Below, in pieces: positions 1 through 12,299 of a stretch of 64,000 nt of DNA; the stretch's first letter is position 1, and each line of letters begins with the position of its first letter. The stretch comes from Inia geoffrensis (Eukaryota; Chordata; Mammalia; Artiodactyla; Iniidae). Under the pieces are notes generated by a model. The model saw only the letters and a list, made by a program, of their open reading frames with translations. It was not told the DNA's origin and searched no databases. The DNA lies in NCBI GenBank assembly GCA_036417435.1, contig CM070911.1, positions 1,426,001 through 1,490,000 of the forward strand, in the 5' to 3' direction. The position numbers were made by a program, and so were the translations under genes.

Positions 1-1130
1 TGCAAAAGACGAGGAAGTGTGGGAAGGGATGAGAGATGTGGAGGTGGCCCCACCAGGGCTCAGGCATCCAAGTCGCTGCCTGCGTCTTCTACAGCAACCC
101 ATGCATCAATGTTTCAGGTCATTTTCTTCTAGTCTGATGACAGTCAGGCAAAAACTATTTGTGGAAATAAAGGGAGGTTCTTGGTAAGCAGTGCCAGGAA
201 GTATGTTCTAAGTCACTAATAGATTTTAATCATTTTGTGAGTATCTTTTGATTCTTATTCCCTTGCAAAAACTATGGGAATGAAGTCAGTGCAAAGTACA
301 CACCATGACCCCAACGTGGGGCTCATTGTGAAGAGCCTGAATTCCTGTTACAGGCTGTGTGAATCTGAGGATCTGCTTATACCCCTGAGGTGGTGTTCGA
401 GACCCTAGGGGTGGAACAGACTATGTGAGATCATCTCTAAGTTCTCTCAGATGTTCGCCAACTAGCATACCGGCTGACAGTGGCCAAGCTCCATAGATGT
501 AAGCAATTAGATACAAGCCCAAGGCACAGGGTCAGGGATATAAATTAACATTAGCTTCAGTGGCTCCAGGGAGCCAGAAGGAACGTCACAAAGAAGCCAC
601 AAAAGGAAGTGAGGAGATCTTACTCCTTAAATGATGATTAGGCTGTTTCAAAAAGGAAAGAGCACCAAATAAAGTAACAGAATGTGAGAATTTTTCTTGG
701 AGTGGGGGGAGTGAGTAGTGCTCTGGAAGGACTGTCTCTCAGAGATTAACTATTAAGGTGACCATACTTGAAAACTCTAAGCTAATGGAACTTTTCATTT
801 CAGATCCCATGTGCATCTCTGGTGCATAAGGAAATTACAGAGCACTGAATAAATAGACTAAAATTAGTAATAAAACAAACTATGGCTCTCATATGCATTC
901 TGTATGGTATTAATTACATAAAATATGATAAAGCTTGCTTAATTGTCCAATAACTGGTATGTTTTGGTAAAAGTTTCATAAACACTCTAAAGAAAACATG
1001 TATTCTATGATTGTTGTGTGTAGTAATTTTCTATGTTCCTACTTAAATAATCTGCTTGTTTAATTAGAATTGAAAGAGAAAATTATGCTTAAATATTACA
1101 CTATGATTCTGAATTTGTTTCACTTTTCAG
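1..1130. other. unassigned stretch, no gene seen
   Basis: No open frame of note and no repeat family I recognise. The base composition is ordinary, turning AT-rich after about 840. It may hold old repeats too diverged to name by eye. Confidence 0.5.
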
Positions 1131-1134
1131 TTTT

Positions 1135-1840
1135 TTTTTCTGGAGGGTTTATTTTTGGTTATTATCTTGTTGGTGTTTTCTTAGCTCCTTAGATCTGTGG
1201 TTTGGTGTCTTTATTAATTTTTAAATATTCTCAACCATTTTTTTCTTAAAACATTTCTTTTGTACCATTATCCTTCTCTTCACTCTCTAGAATTTCAATT
1301 CCACATATTTAGGCCTTTTGTTAGTATCTTACAGCTCTTGGACATTCTGATGGGTTTTTGTCACTCCTTTTTCTCTGTGTGTCTTAGCTATGTAATTCCT
1401 GTTGAACTGTCCTCAAGTTCACTGATTCTTTCCTCAGCTGTGTCACTTCTACTGATGAGTCAGTTGAAGGCATTATTCATCTCTGTTAGTGAGTCTTTAT
1501 GTCATTTGATTTTTTTTCTTATACTTTTCATCTCTGCTAAAATTCAGCCACCTGGCCTTGCACACTGTCCATCTTTCACACAAGAGACATATTAAATGTA
1601 GTTATCGTTTATGTTTCTTTTCTGAGAGTTCCACCACCTGAATCAGATTTGTGTATGGTTCTGTTGCTTATTCTGTCTCTTTGCAGTTTGTGGATTTTTT
1701 CTTAGATTTTTCATGCTTTATATATTTTGTTGAAAGCCAGATATCTTGTGTAGAACTGCAGAGCCTGAGGTAAATAGTTCTTTTGATTTTTGTTTTTTTA
1801 GCCTGGATATGTGCATGTCTTTCCTTCTAATTTTAGTATG
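1135..1840 (-). mobile_element. old L1 or HAL1 fragment, antisense
   Basis: The plus strand is T-rich and resembles the antisense of old mammalian L1/HAL1 5' sequence, for example the 'attctgatgggttttt' and 'gaaagccagatatctt' stretches. The 111-residue frame at 1260-1595 is a by-product of this pyrimidine-rich strand. The exact family and limits are uncertain. Confidence 0.45.
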
Positions 1841-2271
1841 GAGTTAGTATGGAGCTTAGTATGGAGTCTATGTAGCTAGAAGTTGCACTGCCGTGGGGAT
1901 TTTCTGTTCTAACACTAAATGGTGAAATCAATGTGCATGTACATTTGAGATCAGAAATGAAATAAATTTTCTGCTTATCACCACTTCTGTTCAACATCTT
2001 ACTAGAAATTCTAGCCAAGGTAGTGTGTCAAGAAAAACAAATAGAAGGTATCTGTATTGGAAAAAACCATAAAGGTTGTTATTTACATTTTCTATGATTG
2101 TGTGTACAGAGAATCCTAAAGATTCATCTCTTAATTTACAACAACTAAAATGTTAGGCAAGTAAGTTGCTGAAATAAAATTCCATATAAAATCAATTACA
2201 TTTTATTAAGAAGAAAATGAATTAAATTGAAAAAATATATTTTCTAAAATATCAACAAAAATATTAGCCAC

Positions 2272-2392
2272 ATTTATTTATTTAATTTTTATTGGAGTAT
2301 AATTGCTTTATGATATTGTGTTAGTTTATACCATACAACAAAGTGAATCAGCTATACATATACATATATCTTCACTTTTTTTGGATTTCCTT
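2272..2392 (-). mobile_element. 5'-truncated L1 3' end
   Basis: The plus strand reads 'tttttattggagtataattg' and then the CATATACATATA stretch, which is the reverse of the same L1 3' UTR seen at 42991 and 49372. Only about 120 bp of the element is present. It sits inside the older L1 relic, so it inserted later. Target duplications were not resolved. Confidence 0.8.
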
Positions 2393-3524
2393 CTAAATCT
2401 AAATAGAACTAGAGAAGTGCAGGAATTCAGCAGGTATCATTCTAAAATTTATTGATAACATTTAAAAAGACCCAATTATATGAAGATATGTCATGTTCAT
2501 GAATTGAAAGCTTCCATGTAACAAAGATATTAATACTCTCCAAACTTATTTGATATTTAACATTTTCTCAATGAAAATACCAACAGTTATGGTGCATGTG
2601 TGTGTTTGTGTGTGTGTGTTCAGAAGCTTAATGCAACACTTACATGGAATTTCCAAATGTCAAAAAGAGGCAAAGTGTTCTTGAAGAAGGAAAATGAGGG
2701 TGTTTCTTCTACAAGCATCAGGACTGATATTAAAGGCATAATAATCACAAAATGGTAAAACTGGTGCAGGCACAGACAAATATAGCAATAAAACAGAGTA
2801 GAGAGTTCAGAAACAAATGTATGCAAATGTGGACAGTTGATTGATGACAGAGATTACACTTTAATTCAATGTAGAAAGAATAGTATTTCTAAAAATATTT
2901 ACAGAAAAATTTTTAAATATATAAAAATTAACCAAAAACACACAGAGACTCATCATTTCAAGATAAATGAAAGTCCTAATATGGGTGAAAGGAAAACTAA
3001 AATGCTATATGGGAGAATATATTAATTGCTTCTAGAGAAGTAAGGATATCTTAAATAAGCCAGTCAAAGCACAAGCCCTAAGGGAAAACATTGATAAATT
3101 TATCTGCAGTAAAATAAGAAACTACTACTTATCAAAAGACACCATTCACAGTATGAAAAGATAAACCACATAATTAGAGAAGACATTTCCAATACATATA
3201 ACTAACGAAATATCACCTAGAAAACATAAAGAAATCCTGCAAATCAGAAAGGAAAGATATAAACTGGGCAAAATATTTCTTCACAAAAGAAAAATATTCA
3301 TTGATTACTAAGCATATAACAGAGCTTCTCCTAATGAGTTATCATGGACATTAAAATTAGAGCCAACATGAAATATCTTTACAAACCCTATAATCTTAGG
3401 AATCTAATAATTACAAATGTTGGTAAGGAGATGGAGAACTGAGCCCTTGTATATGCTGCTAGTGTGAGTGTGGGTGTATAACAGCACAGTTGGATACAGT
3501 CTGTCATTCCTTCTTTTTCTCTTA

Positions 3525-3592
3525 GTCTGTCTGTCTCTTTCTATCTATCCTTTCTTGATAGAGAGAGTGAGAGAGAAATAGATAGATAGATA
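3525..3592. repeat. imperfect tetranucleotide repeat
   Basis: Mixed CTGT/CTAT units are followed by GAGA and then GATA units. The two halves are partly complementary, so the tract could fold back weakly. Confidence 0.7.
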
Positions 3593-3899
3593 TCTCCTAT
3601 GATGTAGCAATCGCAGTCTTGGGTACAAACCTTAGAGAATACCATTATTAGTACATCAGACACATGTACAGAATATTCACAGCAGCATTTTCCAAACCAG
3701 TCAAATGCTGGAAACTATCTGAGTGTCCATTAAGAGGAAAATGAAACATAAATTATACCTATACATAAAAACATGGATGATTCTTACAAACATAATATTG
3801 AGCAAAAAGAAGTTAAAACAAACAAAACTAAACTAAAACAAAAAACAACAACACCCACTATACTGACCACCTAATGTCCTGATGAGAATGCAGAAAGCA

Positions 3900-4120
3900 T
3901 AGTAGTTGAATTCATGGGGCTCAGAACAAGAATCCCTGAGTAGCCTCGCAACTCTGCTACTTTCTAGGCATCTTTGTGCAAGATATTTGAGACTCTGTCT
4001 TTATCTGTAAAATGAGGTGAATAATTGAAGCTAGCTTGTAGGTTTGTTGTGAGGGTGATTTGATTAACATAGGTAAAGAGCTTATAACAGTGCCTGGGTG
4101 ACATTTAACTACTGATGATG
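3900..4120 (+). mobile_element. MIR SINE
   Basis: The order of motifs matches MIR: a ...TCTGCTACTTTCTAGGC core, then TCTGTAAAATGAGGTGAATAA, then GTTGTGAGGGTGATT and AACAGTGCCTGG. This is an ancient tRNA-derived SINE, diverged and without a clear tail. Confidence 0.75.
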
Positions 4121-4524
4121 ATGGTTTTACTTAGGGATACAGAAACAAGAGAAAAAACATATAAAGAAAATTGAATAAACTGTTACAACAGAAGTTAAAA
4201 TGGTATCTACCAGTAACGGAGAGATAGATTACTACAGAGGAGGCTGCATGGAGCTTCGGGTGTTTGTTTTACAAACAAAATGTTCATTTGTGTTTCGCTC
4301 CCTTTTCTATATGTATATTATACTTAACATGCTTGTTTAAAAATAGATCGAATACATGGGAGGAATAATGCATCTAACGGAAAATATACTGAGGTGGAAA
4401 ATGATATTTAAGGGCTCTTCTCAAGGGTGGCTGGAAAGTCTGAAGTGAATAAAGGCATAATGCTAAGAGATTTAAAGGTTGGGAAGAGAGGCATATGCAC
4501 ATCTGCATAAGAAATGTCTCAGAA

Positions 4525-4922
4525 GTATCCCTGGTGGCTCAATGGCTAGGAATCCGCCCGCCAATGCAGGCGACACAGCTTCAATCCCTGGTCCAGGAAG
4601 ATCCCATGTGCCATGGAGCAACTAAGGCCGTGTGCCACAACTACTGAAGCCCGTGCACCCTAGCGCCTGCAAGCCACAACTACTGAAGCCCATGCACCAC
4701 AACTACTGAGCCCACGTGCCACAGCTACTGAAGCCCGCATGCCTAGAGCCTGTGCTCGGCCACAAGTGAAGCCACTGAGAGGAGAAGCCTGCACACCGCA
4801 GCGAAGAGTAGCCCCCACTCGCCGCAACTAGAGAAATCCCACGCACAGCAGCGAAGACCCAACACAGCCAAAAAATATGAATAAATAAATAGCAAAAGGG
4901 GGGGAAATCTTTAAAAATAGAA
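4525..4922 (+). mobile_element. CHR-1-like SINE with 16-bp target duplication
   Basis: A tRNA-derived SINE of about 400 bp starts at the CCCTGGTGGCTCAATGG head and ends in an AATAAATAAAT tail. It is flanked by an exact 16-bp duplication, AAGAAATGTCTCAGAA, at 4509-4524 and 4923-4938. The body carries four imperfect copies of a block containing CACAACTACTGA(A)GCCC, a typical internal expansion of this older CHR form. The small frame on the minus strand here is not a gene. Confidence 0.93.
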
Positions 4923-4938
4923 AAGAAATGTCTCAGAA

Positions 4939-6435
4939 AGAAAACACTGGAGGGAGAAATAGTTGAGGAACTCATGACAGTAGATTTTCTAAAATAAAAA
5001 CAAAACAGAAGATGAAGATCTCAGATTGAAAGACCCTGAGATGTGTAATGAGGAAACACACACACATCCCTAGACACAACTTGCAAGTGTATATTTACAA
5101 ATAAGACAATTCTGAAAAGCTTCCAGAGAAAGAAGAGATCAAGCACGAAACAACAAAAATCAGGTAGACATTTCTAACTGATATAGCAAAGTTATTAGCA
5201 GCTCTTTAGAAAAACATAAAGGTGTAATATTTTAAAGTCTTACATATTAATGCTAATACTTTATGACCCAGGAACTGTTCTACGTGTTTTACGTGAACTA
5301 ATTAACTAGTTATCTATCAATTCACTCATCCCATCCCCCGACCCTTCTTCAATCCCTTTGACTTCCCAGGTCACTGTTGTCTTAAATCCAATGGCCGCTG
5401 TCCCACCCCTGTGTGCCACCCACTCTCGGAGGGGATTTTCCTTGGTCTCACTCTAACTGCAGCCTCACCCCATCCTGTCACTTCTCTGTCACCACCTTGC
5501 CCTTGCCCCTGTGCCAGTGGCAAAGTGGCTGTCACAAACTGGCATAACCAGATTGAGGGTTGGGACATTTGAGGGTTTTAGAGACTGGGCCGCGGTTGAA
5601 ATAGAGGAAATTATGGGAACAAGACAGACACGTGCAGAAATTCCCCAGTATATTGGCAAATTATCTCTTGGTTAACAACCCATTCGGTGAACTGGTCATT
5701 TGTTGAATTGATTTTCAGTTGTTTGGCTTTTGGCAAATTGATCACTCGGCAATGAAACATTGATGTTCAGACAGTGGCTCTCAGGCTACAGCCAGGTGAC
5801 TCACTTCTGGGGAGCAGTGGCATCTCCCCCCCTCAAACTCTGATGGAGGGGCTCCGTGGTTTCGGGTGCCATCACCCCCTCTGGACAGTGCAGGGAAGGA
5901 AAAGCGCAGAGCTGGGAAGCCTTCCAGCAGAGAGACCTCTGCTCCAAGATGCAGGGAAGGAACCCGTGGGAAGGTCCACTCGAGTGGAGATCTGAAGGGC
6001 AGGCAGGTGTTAATCAGGAGAAGAAAAGTGGGATCAACTTCTAGCAAGAAGTGGGAAGTCCCGGCTGGCTGAGCAGACGGAGAGCACAGTGGCCAGTGGA
6101 GCCAGAAAGGCAGTGAGGAACACACGGGCGTGTCACCCCAGAGCAAAGGGGCCCTGAATGGTTTTACGTTTTCATTTTAGCAGAGTCTCCGGATGTAACA
6201 TACAGAAGTATTGGGGGAAAGCACAAGAAGACCCATGTAGGAAGCAACTGCAGTCTTCCGAGTGGGAGAAGAGAGTGGCTTCCACTGGAGCAGAGGAGGT
6301 AGCGCTGCTGCGAGGTGGAGAGAAACACTTACAAGGAAAATTGACGCGTCCTGGAGATGAAGTGGATGTGGAGAGGGCAAGGGAGGAATATGAGGAGAAT
6401 ACTTAGAGCATCAGCAGTAAGAACTTCCATTATAT
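4939..6435. other. unassigned stretch, no supported gene
   Basis: The first part is AT-rich and the part from about 5340 to 6400 is GC-richer. Overlapping frames of 60-121 residues occur on both strands at 5371-6406, but none shows a recognisable domain. None has a clear splice-site context either. I read them as chance frames in GC-richer DNA. Confidence 0.5.
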
Positions 6436-6439
6436 TAAT

Positions 6440-6600
6440 GGTGATGCCTGATATTTCCCAGACGTCTGCTATGTGCCAGGCACTGTGCCAGACGCTTCAC
6501 TTACACGCGTTTACTACTTCATCTCGAACGTAAACCTGCAAGATAGGCTCTACTGTCACCCCCATTTTAGAGATGAGAAAACTGAGGTCTCCATCACCAC
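6440..6600 (-). mobile_element. MIR SINE, antisense
   Basis: The plus strand reads TATGTGCCAGGCACTGTGCC, then ...CCCATTTTAGAGATGAG and AAACTGAGG. This is the reverse complement of the MIR 3' half. Confidence 0.8.
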
Positions 6601-6825
6601 TGCCCGTTAGAAGTATAACATGAGCCACATACATAGTTTAAAATTTTCTAGTAGCCACATTAACAGAAGTACAATGCAATGGGTGACATTTATTTTTGAA
6701 ATATATTCTATTCATTTAATCTAATGCATAAATACCATTTCAACTCTTAATCTCTACAAAAAGTATTAATGAGATATTTACATTCTTTTTCCACAGGAAG
6801 TCTTCCAAATGAAGGGTGTATTTTT

Positions 6826-7056
6826 GTTTGTTTGTTTTGTCTGTTGTTTGTTTGTTTTGTTTTTGCAGTATGCGGGCCTCTCACTGCCGTGGCCTCTCCC
6901 ATTGCGGAGCACAGGCTACGGACATGCAGGCTCAGCGGCCATGGCTCATGGGCTCAGCCGCTCCGCGGCACGTGGGATCTTCCCGGACCAGGGCACGAAC
7001 CCGTGTCCCCTGCATCGGCAGGCGGACTCTCAACCACTGCGCCACCAGGGAAGCCC
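6826..7056 (-). mobile_element. CHR-2-type SINE, the only minus-strand copy
   Basis: It reads from a T-rich tail with TTTG units (6826-6865) through the reverse of the SINE body to the GCCACCAGGGAAGCCC head at about 7041-7056. Flanking duplications TGAAGGGT(G/A)TATTTT lie at 6810-6824 and 7057-7071 with one mismatch. Overlapping small frames in all three phases here are SINE translations. Confidence 0.95.
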
Positions 7057-7089
7057 TGAAGGGTATATTTTACATGTAGGGCACATCGC

Positions 7090-7465
7090 AATTTGGAGGC
7101 CAGTTTCTTAGAAATAGTTGATCTGTATTTAGATTTCATAAAATTGACAGTTGAAAAAGTTGATTCACATTCCCAAGTTGTTCTAAACACATTTAATACT
7201 TTTCCAACAACTGAACTGAGCCTCAGGTTTTAAATTTAAATTAATTAGAATTAAATACAGCTGAGGATCCAGTTCCTGGGCAGCACTGGCCCATTTAAAA
7301 TGTTGATCAGTCCTACATGGAACAGGCTGCCCTACTGGACAGCACAGGCCAAGAGAATGTAGACATTTCCCCAAGTCTTTTCATCCTAAATTGCAGCGCT
7401 GGGATCTTGAGTCCAGGAAATCTTACCCCAGAGCCCACACAGTACCGCGTCTCTGAGTGACATGC
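7090..7465. other. unassigned stretch
   Basis: Nothing recognisable; no open frame above about 60 residues with any domain. Confidence 0.5.
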
Positions 7466-7469
7466 TCCT

Positions 7470-7865
7470 GCCCACCTTTCCAACCTCAGCTTGCTCCAGG
7501 CAGCTCTCCCCTTTCCAAGCGAGTCCTGAGCTGGCAGCTCTTTCTCAGCCCTAAAGATGTTTGCACAGGCTCCCTCCTGGCCTGGAATGCCTACTCACCA
7601 ACTGAGTGGTTTCTCTTTCTCTTTCTTCTACTTCAGCCTAAATGCCACTGCTCTCCAAGTGCGTCCTGTCCACCCGAAACAAAGTGGGTTGTCCTGGTCA
7701 TGACTTAGGCAGCTCCACAGAGGCATGGGCTCATCTAATCGTGTTATTATAAATTCATGTTTTTAATCACATCCAATGCTTTCTGCCCCACAAGAGTGTA
7801 AGAGATTTCATACTTAGTACTGGTGCGTAGAGAGGGCTATGTAAATATTTGGAATAAACATAATA
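7470..7865 (+). mobile_element. L2 LINE 3' relic
   Basis: Pyrimidine-rich text shows the L2 3' order: TTTGCACAGGCTCCCTCCTG, then GGAATGCC, then CAGCCTAAATGCCACTGCTC, and near 7790 AAGAGTGTAAGAG. It is strongly diverged. Confidence 0.6.
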
Positions 7866-9480
7866 CATCTTTTAGACATCCAAGTGAGATGAGTCAAATA
7901 GGGAGTTATGGGGGTGAAGCTCAGAGGAGCAGGGACATCTAAACCAAGGGATACAGCCGTGTGCGTGGACAGAAGCGGAAACTGTGGTGGACGGGCTTCC
8001 CCAGGAGAGCTGCGCAGTGAAGCTGGACAGCTGCCTTGCAGAGCTTTGCGGTGAGAAAAAGTAAAGGTTAAACTGGGTGAAAAAGAAAACCTGTCGTACT
8101 TTATTCAATTAAAAGGGCAACATACAGCCTCAAAAATATCAACTTTAGGGTTCAGACTCTGTAGTCATTGAAATCTCTCTCTGGGATTCAGTCCAGACGG
8201 CAGTGGTGTCCAGGGGGTGTCCTGTCTCTTACAACTGTGCACGTGAGCCCCAGACACTCCAGCCCGGCAGCAGTGATTTCCTATGATGTGCCAGCCAAAC
8301 CAACATTACTCAGCTTCAAACCCCAACTGGTGTCGGGAAGGACCCACACCTTCTTAGTGACGCCATAACCATCAGTCTGGCCCACGGCCCCTTTCAATCG
8401 GCACACGGTGGAGAGGGGCCCTTCTGCCCTCACCCGCCCTTTCCTTCTTTCCTCAGGCACAAGGACAAATCCCGCTCCAGGTGCAGTGTGCAGACCAGAC
8501 CCTCGAGAGCAGCAACACATCAGCCTTTGGTTGTTTCCTTGGTTCCAGAACGCTGGACGTTCCTCTTTTCTTAGGGTCACTCACCCTTTTTCTTGTGTCA
8601 CAAGCGGGCCCTTGACTCCACATGCTTTCTGCTCAACTTCCTTGCCCACTTCCCCAAACGCATCACTCCTGAGCCCCCATCTCGTGGGGAGGCTCTGCTT
8701 CTCACTCTGGCCCTCCTTGGTGCCAAATGAACAGCAGGGCACGCTTTCACGGGTAACTTCTTGCCCAAATCCCCAAGGCTGAGAACATTAACCCACACGA
8801 AAGCCCCATAAAATTCCTCTAAAAAGATGGAAAAATAATAATTTCTATCAAATTCAGTATATTTTCATCAGCAGAAGGTTCTGGGCAAGAACACACAGGG
8901 CAGGGTTTGTTTACTCTGCCTGTAATGGCGCCCCGGACCCGAGAGCGGCACTTAGCAAGTAGGCAGTGGTGGGTCCCCAGTGTCGGTCATGCAGCCAAAG
9001 ATGCTGGGGCTACTGGGCTTCAGGACGAATCAGAAATTCAGATTCAGAATCACTCTGAATGGTGCCCATATGTCCTGATTGACTGGAACAGACCTGACTT
9101 CAAATATTCTGTCCCATTTTCAGAGCATGTGTCAGACCATATGTCCACATGTATGTTTAAGAAAATACGGTATTCAGTTCTTTAGCAAGAAAGTCGACCC
9201 AAATCACGGGGAACCACTGCTGGCTCCAAACCCTGCCTCTCTCCCCACGCTAAAGAGCAAGTGAAAACGTTCAGGGCTCCCTCGGGGTGGCTCTGAGAGC
9301 AGCGTCTACTAGAACCAGAGGCAGGGCCAGACAGAGGACGCACGCAGGCCCCAGAGCCACAGCACCGGTCAAAGCAACACCAGTGCACAGCTGTCCCAGG
9401 AGGCAGAGCAAGATAATTCTCTCTCTCTCCCTCCGTTTCATGATTTTTATTTTACCTTATCCATGGACTCAACCTTGACA
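7866..9480. other. unassigned GC-moderate stretch, no supported gene
   Basis: Contains overlapping frames on opposite strands (8408-8782 plus, 124 residues; 8281-8580 minus, 99 residues; 8907-9185 plus, 92 residues). None has a domain I recognise. Two opposite overlapping frames of this size are expected from base composition. No repeat family is clear. Confidence 0.45.
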
Positions 9481-10620
9481 TTTTGCTCAATTTATAGCAA
9501 AGTAGAGAGATTCAATCTCTTCTTAAGCAGAAATATCTGAATATCTCCTATAAATGGCCACGATCCCTCTACCTACTCCTGCTTTTTGGGATGGCTTATA
9601 CACACATGTCCACATAACTGTACAGTAACAAGAACAAAGGACAGAGAATAATTAACTGGTTCTCCTTCCAGTTTATTACATATATCTCATTTTATGCTGT
9701 CTTCCATAAGGAGTTACCTCCGTATGGGAAGGCACCATTCTTTAGAATGGCTATAAATGACATAGCCTAGCAGTGTGTGGTACAATTCCATAAATTTTCC
9801 TCTGAATTCTGAAGGTCAAAATTTAATACCATGAGGCAGTTATGTCACTTAACAAAGGTCCCAAAATACCACTGGGACACATTGACCATCTAGGAAATAT
9901 GTATTCATATAAACACAAAAATACCACCCCATCATTAGGCTATTGTTCAATGATTTCAAAACAAGATTTATAACTTAATTCAAATGGTATGTTATAATTT
10001 GATCTGTATTTATTGAACATTTTTTTATTAAAGGAAAGTTGAAAATCTGATAGAGATAATCTAATTATAATATCTAATTACAGAATGAAATAAATCACTA
10101 AAACCAGCTTAATGAGTCTCAAATACTAATTAATATTCAGACAAGAAGCTGGAATTTTGACACTCCAGTCATGTGGTAAAAATATAGGAGCACCTAAGCA
10201 TGCAGGATGTTTTGTCACTTTGAATTTGAAATTCCTCACACCTTCTGCATTGTTCACATGAGAGCTGCATTCTTAGAAGCTTTTATTAATCATGGTCTAG
10301 ATCCATCACTAAATGCTATTAATGCCACTCACTGTGTGGAAATACTTAAAGAGAGATAATTTGCTAAAATCTGTTGGGGTGAGCAACGAGAGATGATTTT
10401 AATCAGTAGCAGTGTAAAAAAGTGCTTTTATTTTTATCAGGAGGGTAAAAATGAAGGGTGTCCTGAGAGGAAGTGACCTGGAACAGGTGTACAGCGGTCA
10501 TTTCCGTAGTAAGTCACCACGTGCACAGAACTCCTGATATGAAGCACAAGCCGGCGTGGAGATGAACTCCCAGTGCTGATCTGATGCCACATCACTCCTG
10601 CCCTGTTCTACCCTGTGTCA
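9481..10620. other. repeat-poor AT-rich stretch, possible conserved non-coding DNA
   Basis: No transposable element is recognisable in over 1 kb, which is unusual for this window. Between about 10040 and 10320 there are several TAAT/ATTA cores, for example TAATTATAATATCTAATTAC and ACTAATTAATATT. Such cores can bind homeodomain proteins, but AT-rich DNA also gives them by chance. There is no coding frame. Confidence 0.3.
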
Positions 10621-10624
10621 ACCA

Positions 10625-10705
10625 GCGACGGTAGCACCGTACCTGGTTGCTTAAGGGTTAGATGAGTTGATATCTGTCAATCACATAGAAGGGAACCCAG
10701 CATTG
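10625..10705 (+). mobile_element. short MIR 3' fragment
   Basis: The text GGTTAGATGAGTTGATAT followed by an ACATAGAAGGGAACCCAGC stretch resembles the 3' part of MIR. It is short and diverged. Confidence 0.4.
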
Positions 10706-12290
10706 TCAAGTGTTTGGCAGACACTGTGTTCTTTCACCTCTCACAGAGGCCTGGGGTGCACCCCAATCACAGAGGTACAATGTAACACCTTTATTCTCAG
10801 CTACCTGAAGCACCACCTGTAGTGCAAGTTCACATTTTAGCCAATCAGATACCCAGCTTGACAATGGCTGCACATGGAATAGCAGGAAACAGGGGTGAGA
10901 AAGGAGCAGAGAGCTACTCAGATATAAGTCGACAGTGTGTGTGGACGGGAAGAGGCCAGGAGGCTTAAGACTTCCTGAAGACAGAAAAAAGCATTGGTGC
11001 TGCATCTTTAGACTCGTATCAGTGCTATCAAAGGGATCCTTTTGATGACATTGACCCATGAGGAAAGAGCTGGTGAATATCTCAGAGGCTTGTCAAAAAC
11101 TTTAGAAAAGTAGCTTTGATTTAAACTTATCTCACACTGGATATAGGTCACGCCTGGCATCAACTACAAAACTGATGATCTCCACACAACAGATTGGCCG
11201 GAGGTCATCTGTCTCTGCCACCTGCTTCATGTCTCACTGTCACAACCACACAGCTGATCCAGGAAAAATTTTAGGATCCTATGACAAATGTCTAGTACCA
11301 AGACCATCCTCTCCAATAATACACAATTACTCTAACCTTGATACGATTTGTTTCTAAAATACAATTTAAGTAAGTGAATAAGAAAGACATGTCAAGAAGC
11401 TGTATTTTGTTCTCAGAATCCCAACCAGATGAGCAAATACAGTTGCCAGTGGTCAGGTACATAATGGCGAGCTGAGCTGCCTGACTGTACGGTCTTAGAC
11501 GAGGCATCTCACACCTCTGAGACTTTATGCTTTCTTTAAAATGGGGACGAGATGGGCCATGACTCCTTTCTGATTCTGCTATTCTACGTCTTCTCCCTCT
11601 TTATCAAAAAATGTTCAAGTCACTTAAAATTAAAACAAAATAAGAGTACAGATGGCACCTTAGTGTCTTCTCCACACTTCATGGAATTTATCCTCCCCAA
11701 GGTCATGGGCGACCTAAAGGATGGAGACCCTCTTGGGGGCTGACAGCTTTCCTTACCTGTGATGCTTTATGTCCTTCTTTCTTCATTTTTCTCTTTTCTT
11801 TCTAGATCCTCATTCTCTTAGGTTGCTTCTTTCTTCCTCTGCTCTCCACCCCTCATTGACAATTAATTGCTGATATTCTCAAGATTTATTCTGAGTTTTT
11901 ATATTTCCTCACGGTTTACATATACCTTTGGTAATTGTATTCAGACATAGCTTCAATCAGCACCTACAGGCTACAGTTCCTAAATACTGACTTACGTTCA
12001 ATGTTGCTGTATTAAAATTTTAGACACACCCTCTTAGCTGCCCATAAGATACTTTCACCTGGACATGCACTATATGCATTAAGACAAACATATTACAATG
12101 CTGATTATTAGTTTCTTGCCCCATCTCCTATGTTTATATAGAAACATCACTATCTAACTTGTTATTAAAATAAAAAACCCAGGAGTATGTCCTAGAATTG
12201 TCCCCCTCTACTTTCTCTAATCTATTTTCTAATCACTTGATTGGGAAACCCTGTCAGCTGTATTCTTTAACTGGTATGAAATATTTTCCT
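10706..12290. other. unassigned stretch
   Basis: The 117-residue minus frame at 10706-11059 shows no domain. The remainder is ordinary unique-looking or very old repeat DNA. Confidence 0.45.
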
Positions 12291-12299
12291 TTCGTTCAA

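Larger units (their letters stand above)
1925..3840 (+). mobile_element. old L1 ORF2 relic
   Basis: Plus-strand text follows the order of L1 ORF2 reverse transcriptase and downstream sequence: 'cttctgttcaacatctt' near 1985, then segments around 2440-2560 and 2840-3200, then the C-terminal region around 3260-3740. It is heavily mutated with no usable frame. A younger antisense L1 tail interrupts it near 2272-2392. Confidence 0.6.

Noticed and set aside
8281..8782. Pair of opposite overlapping frames as a possible host exon
   Set aside because: No conserved domain and no convincing splice-site context; treated as chance.
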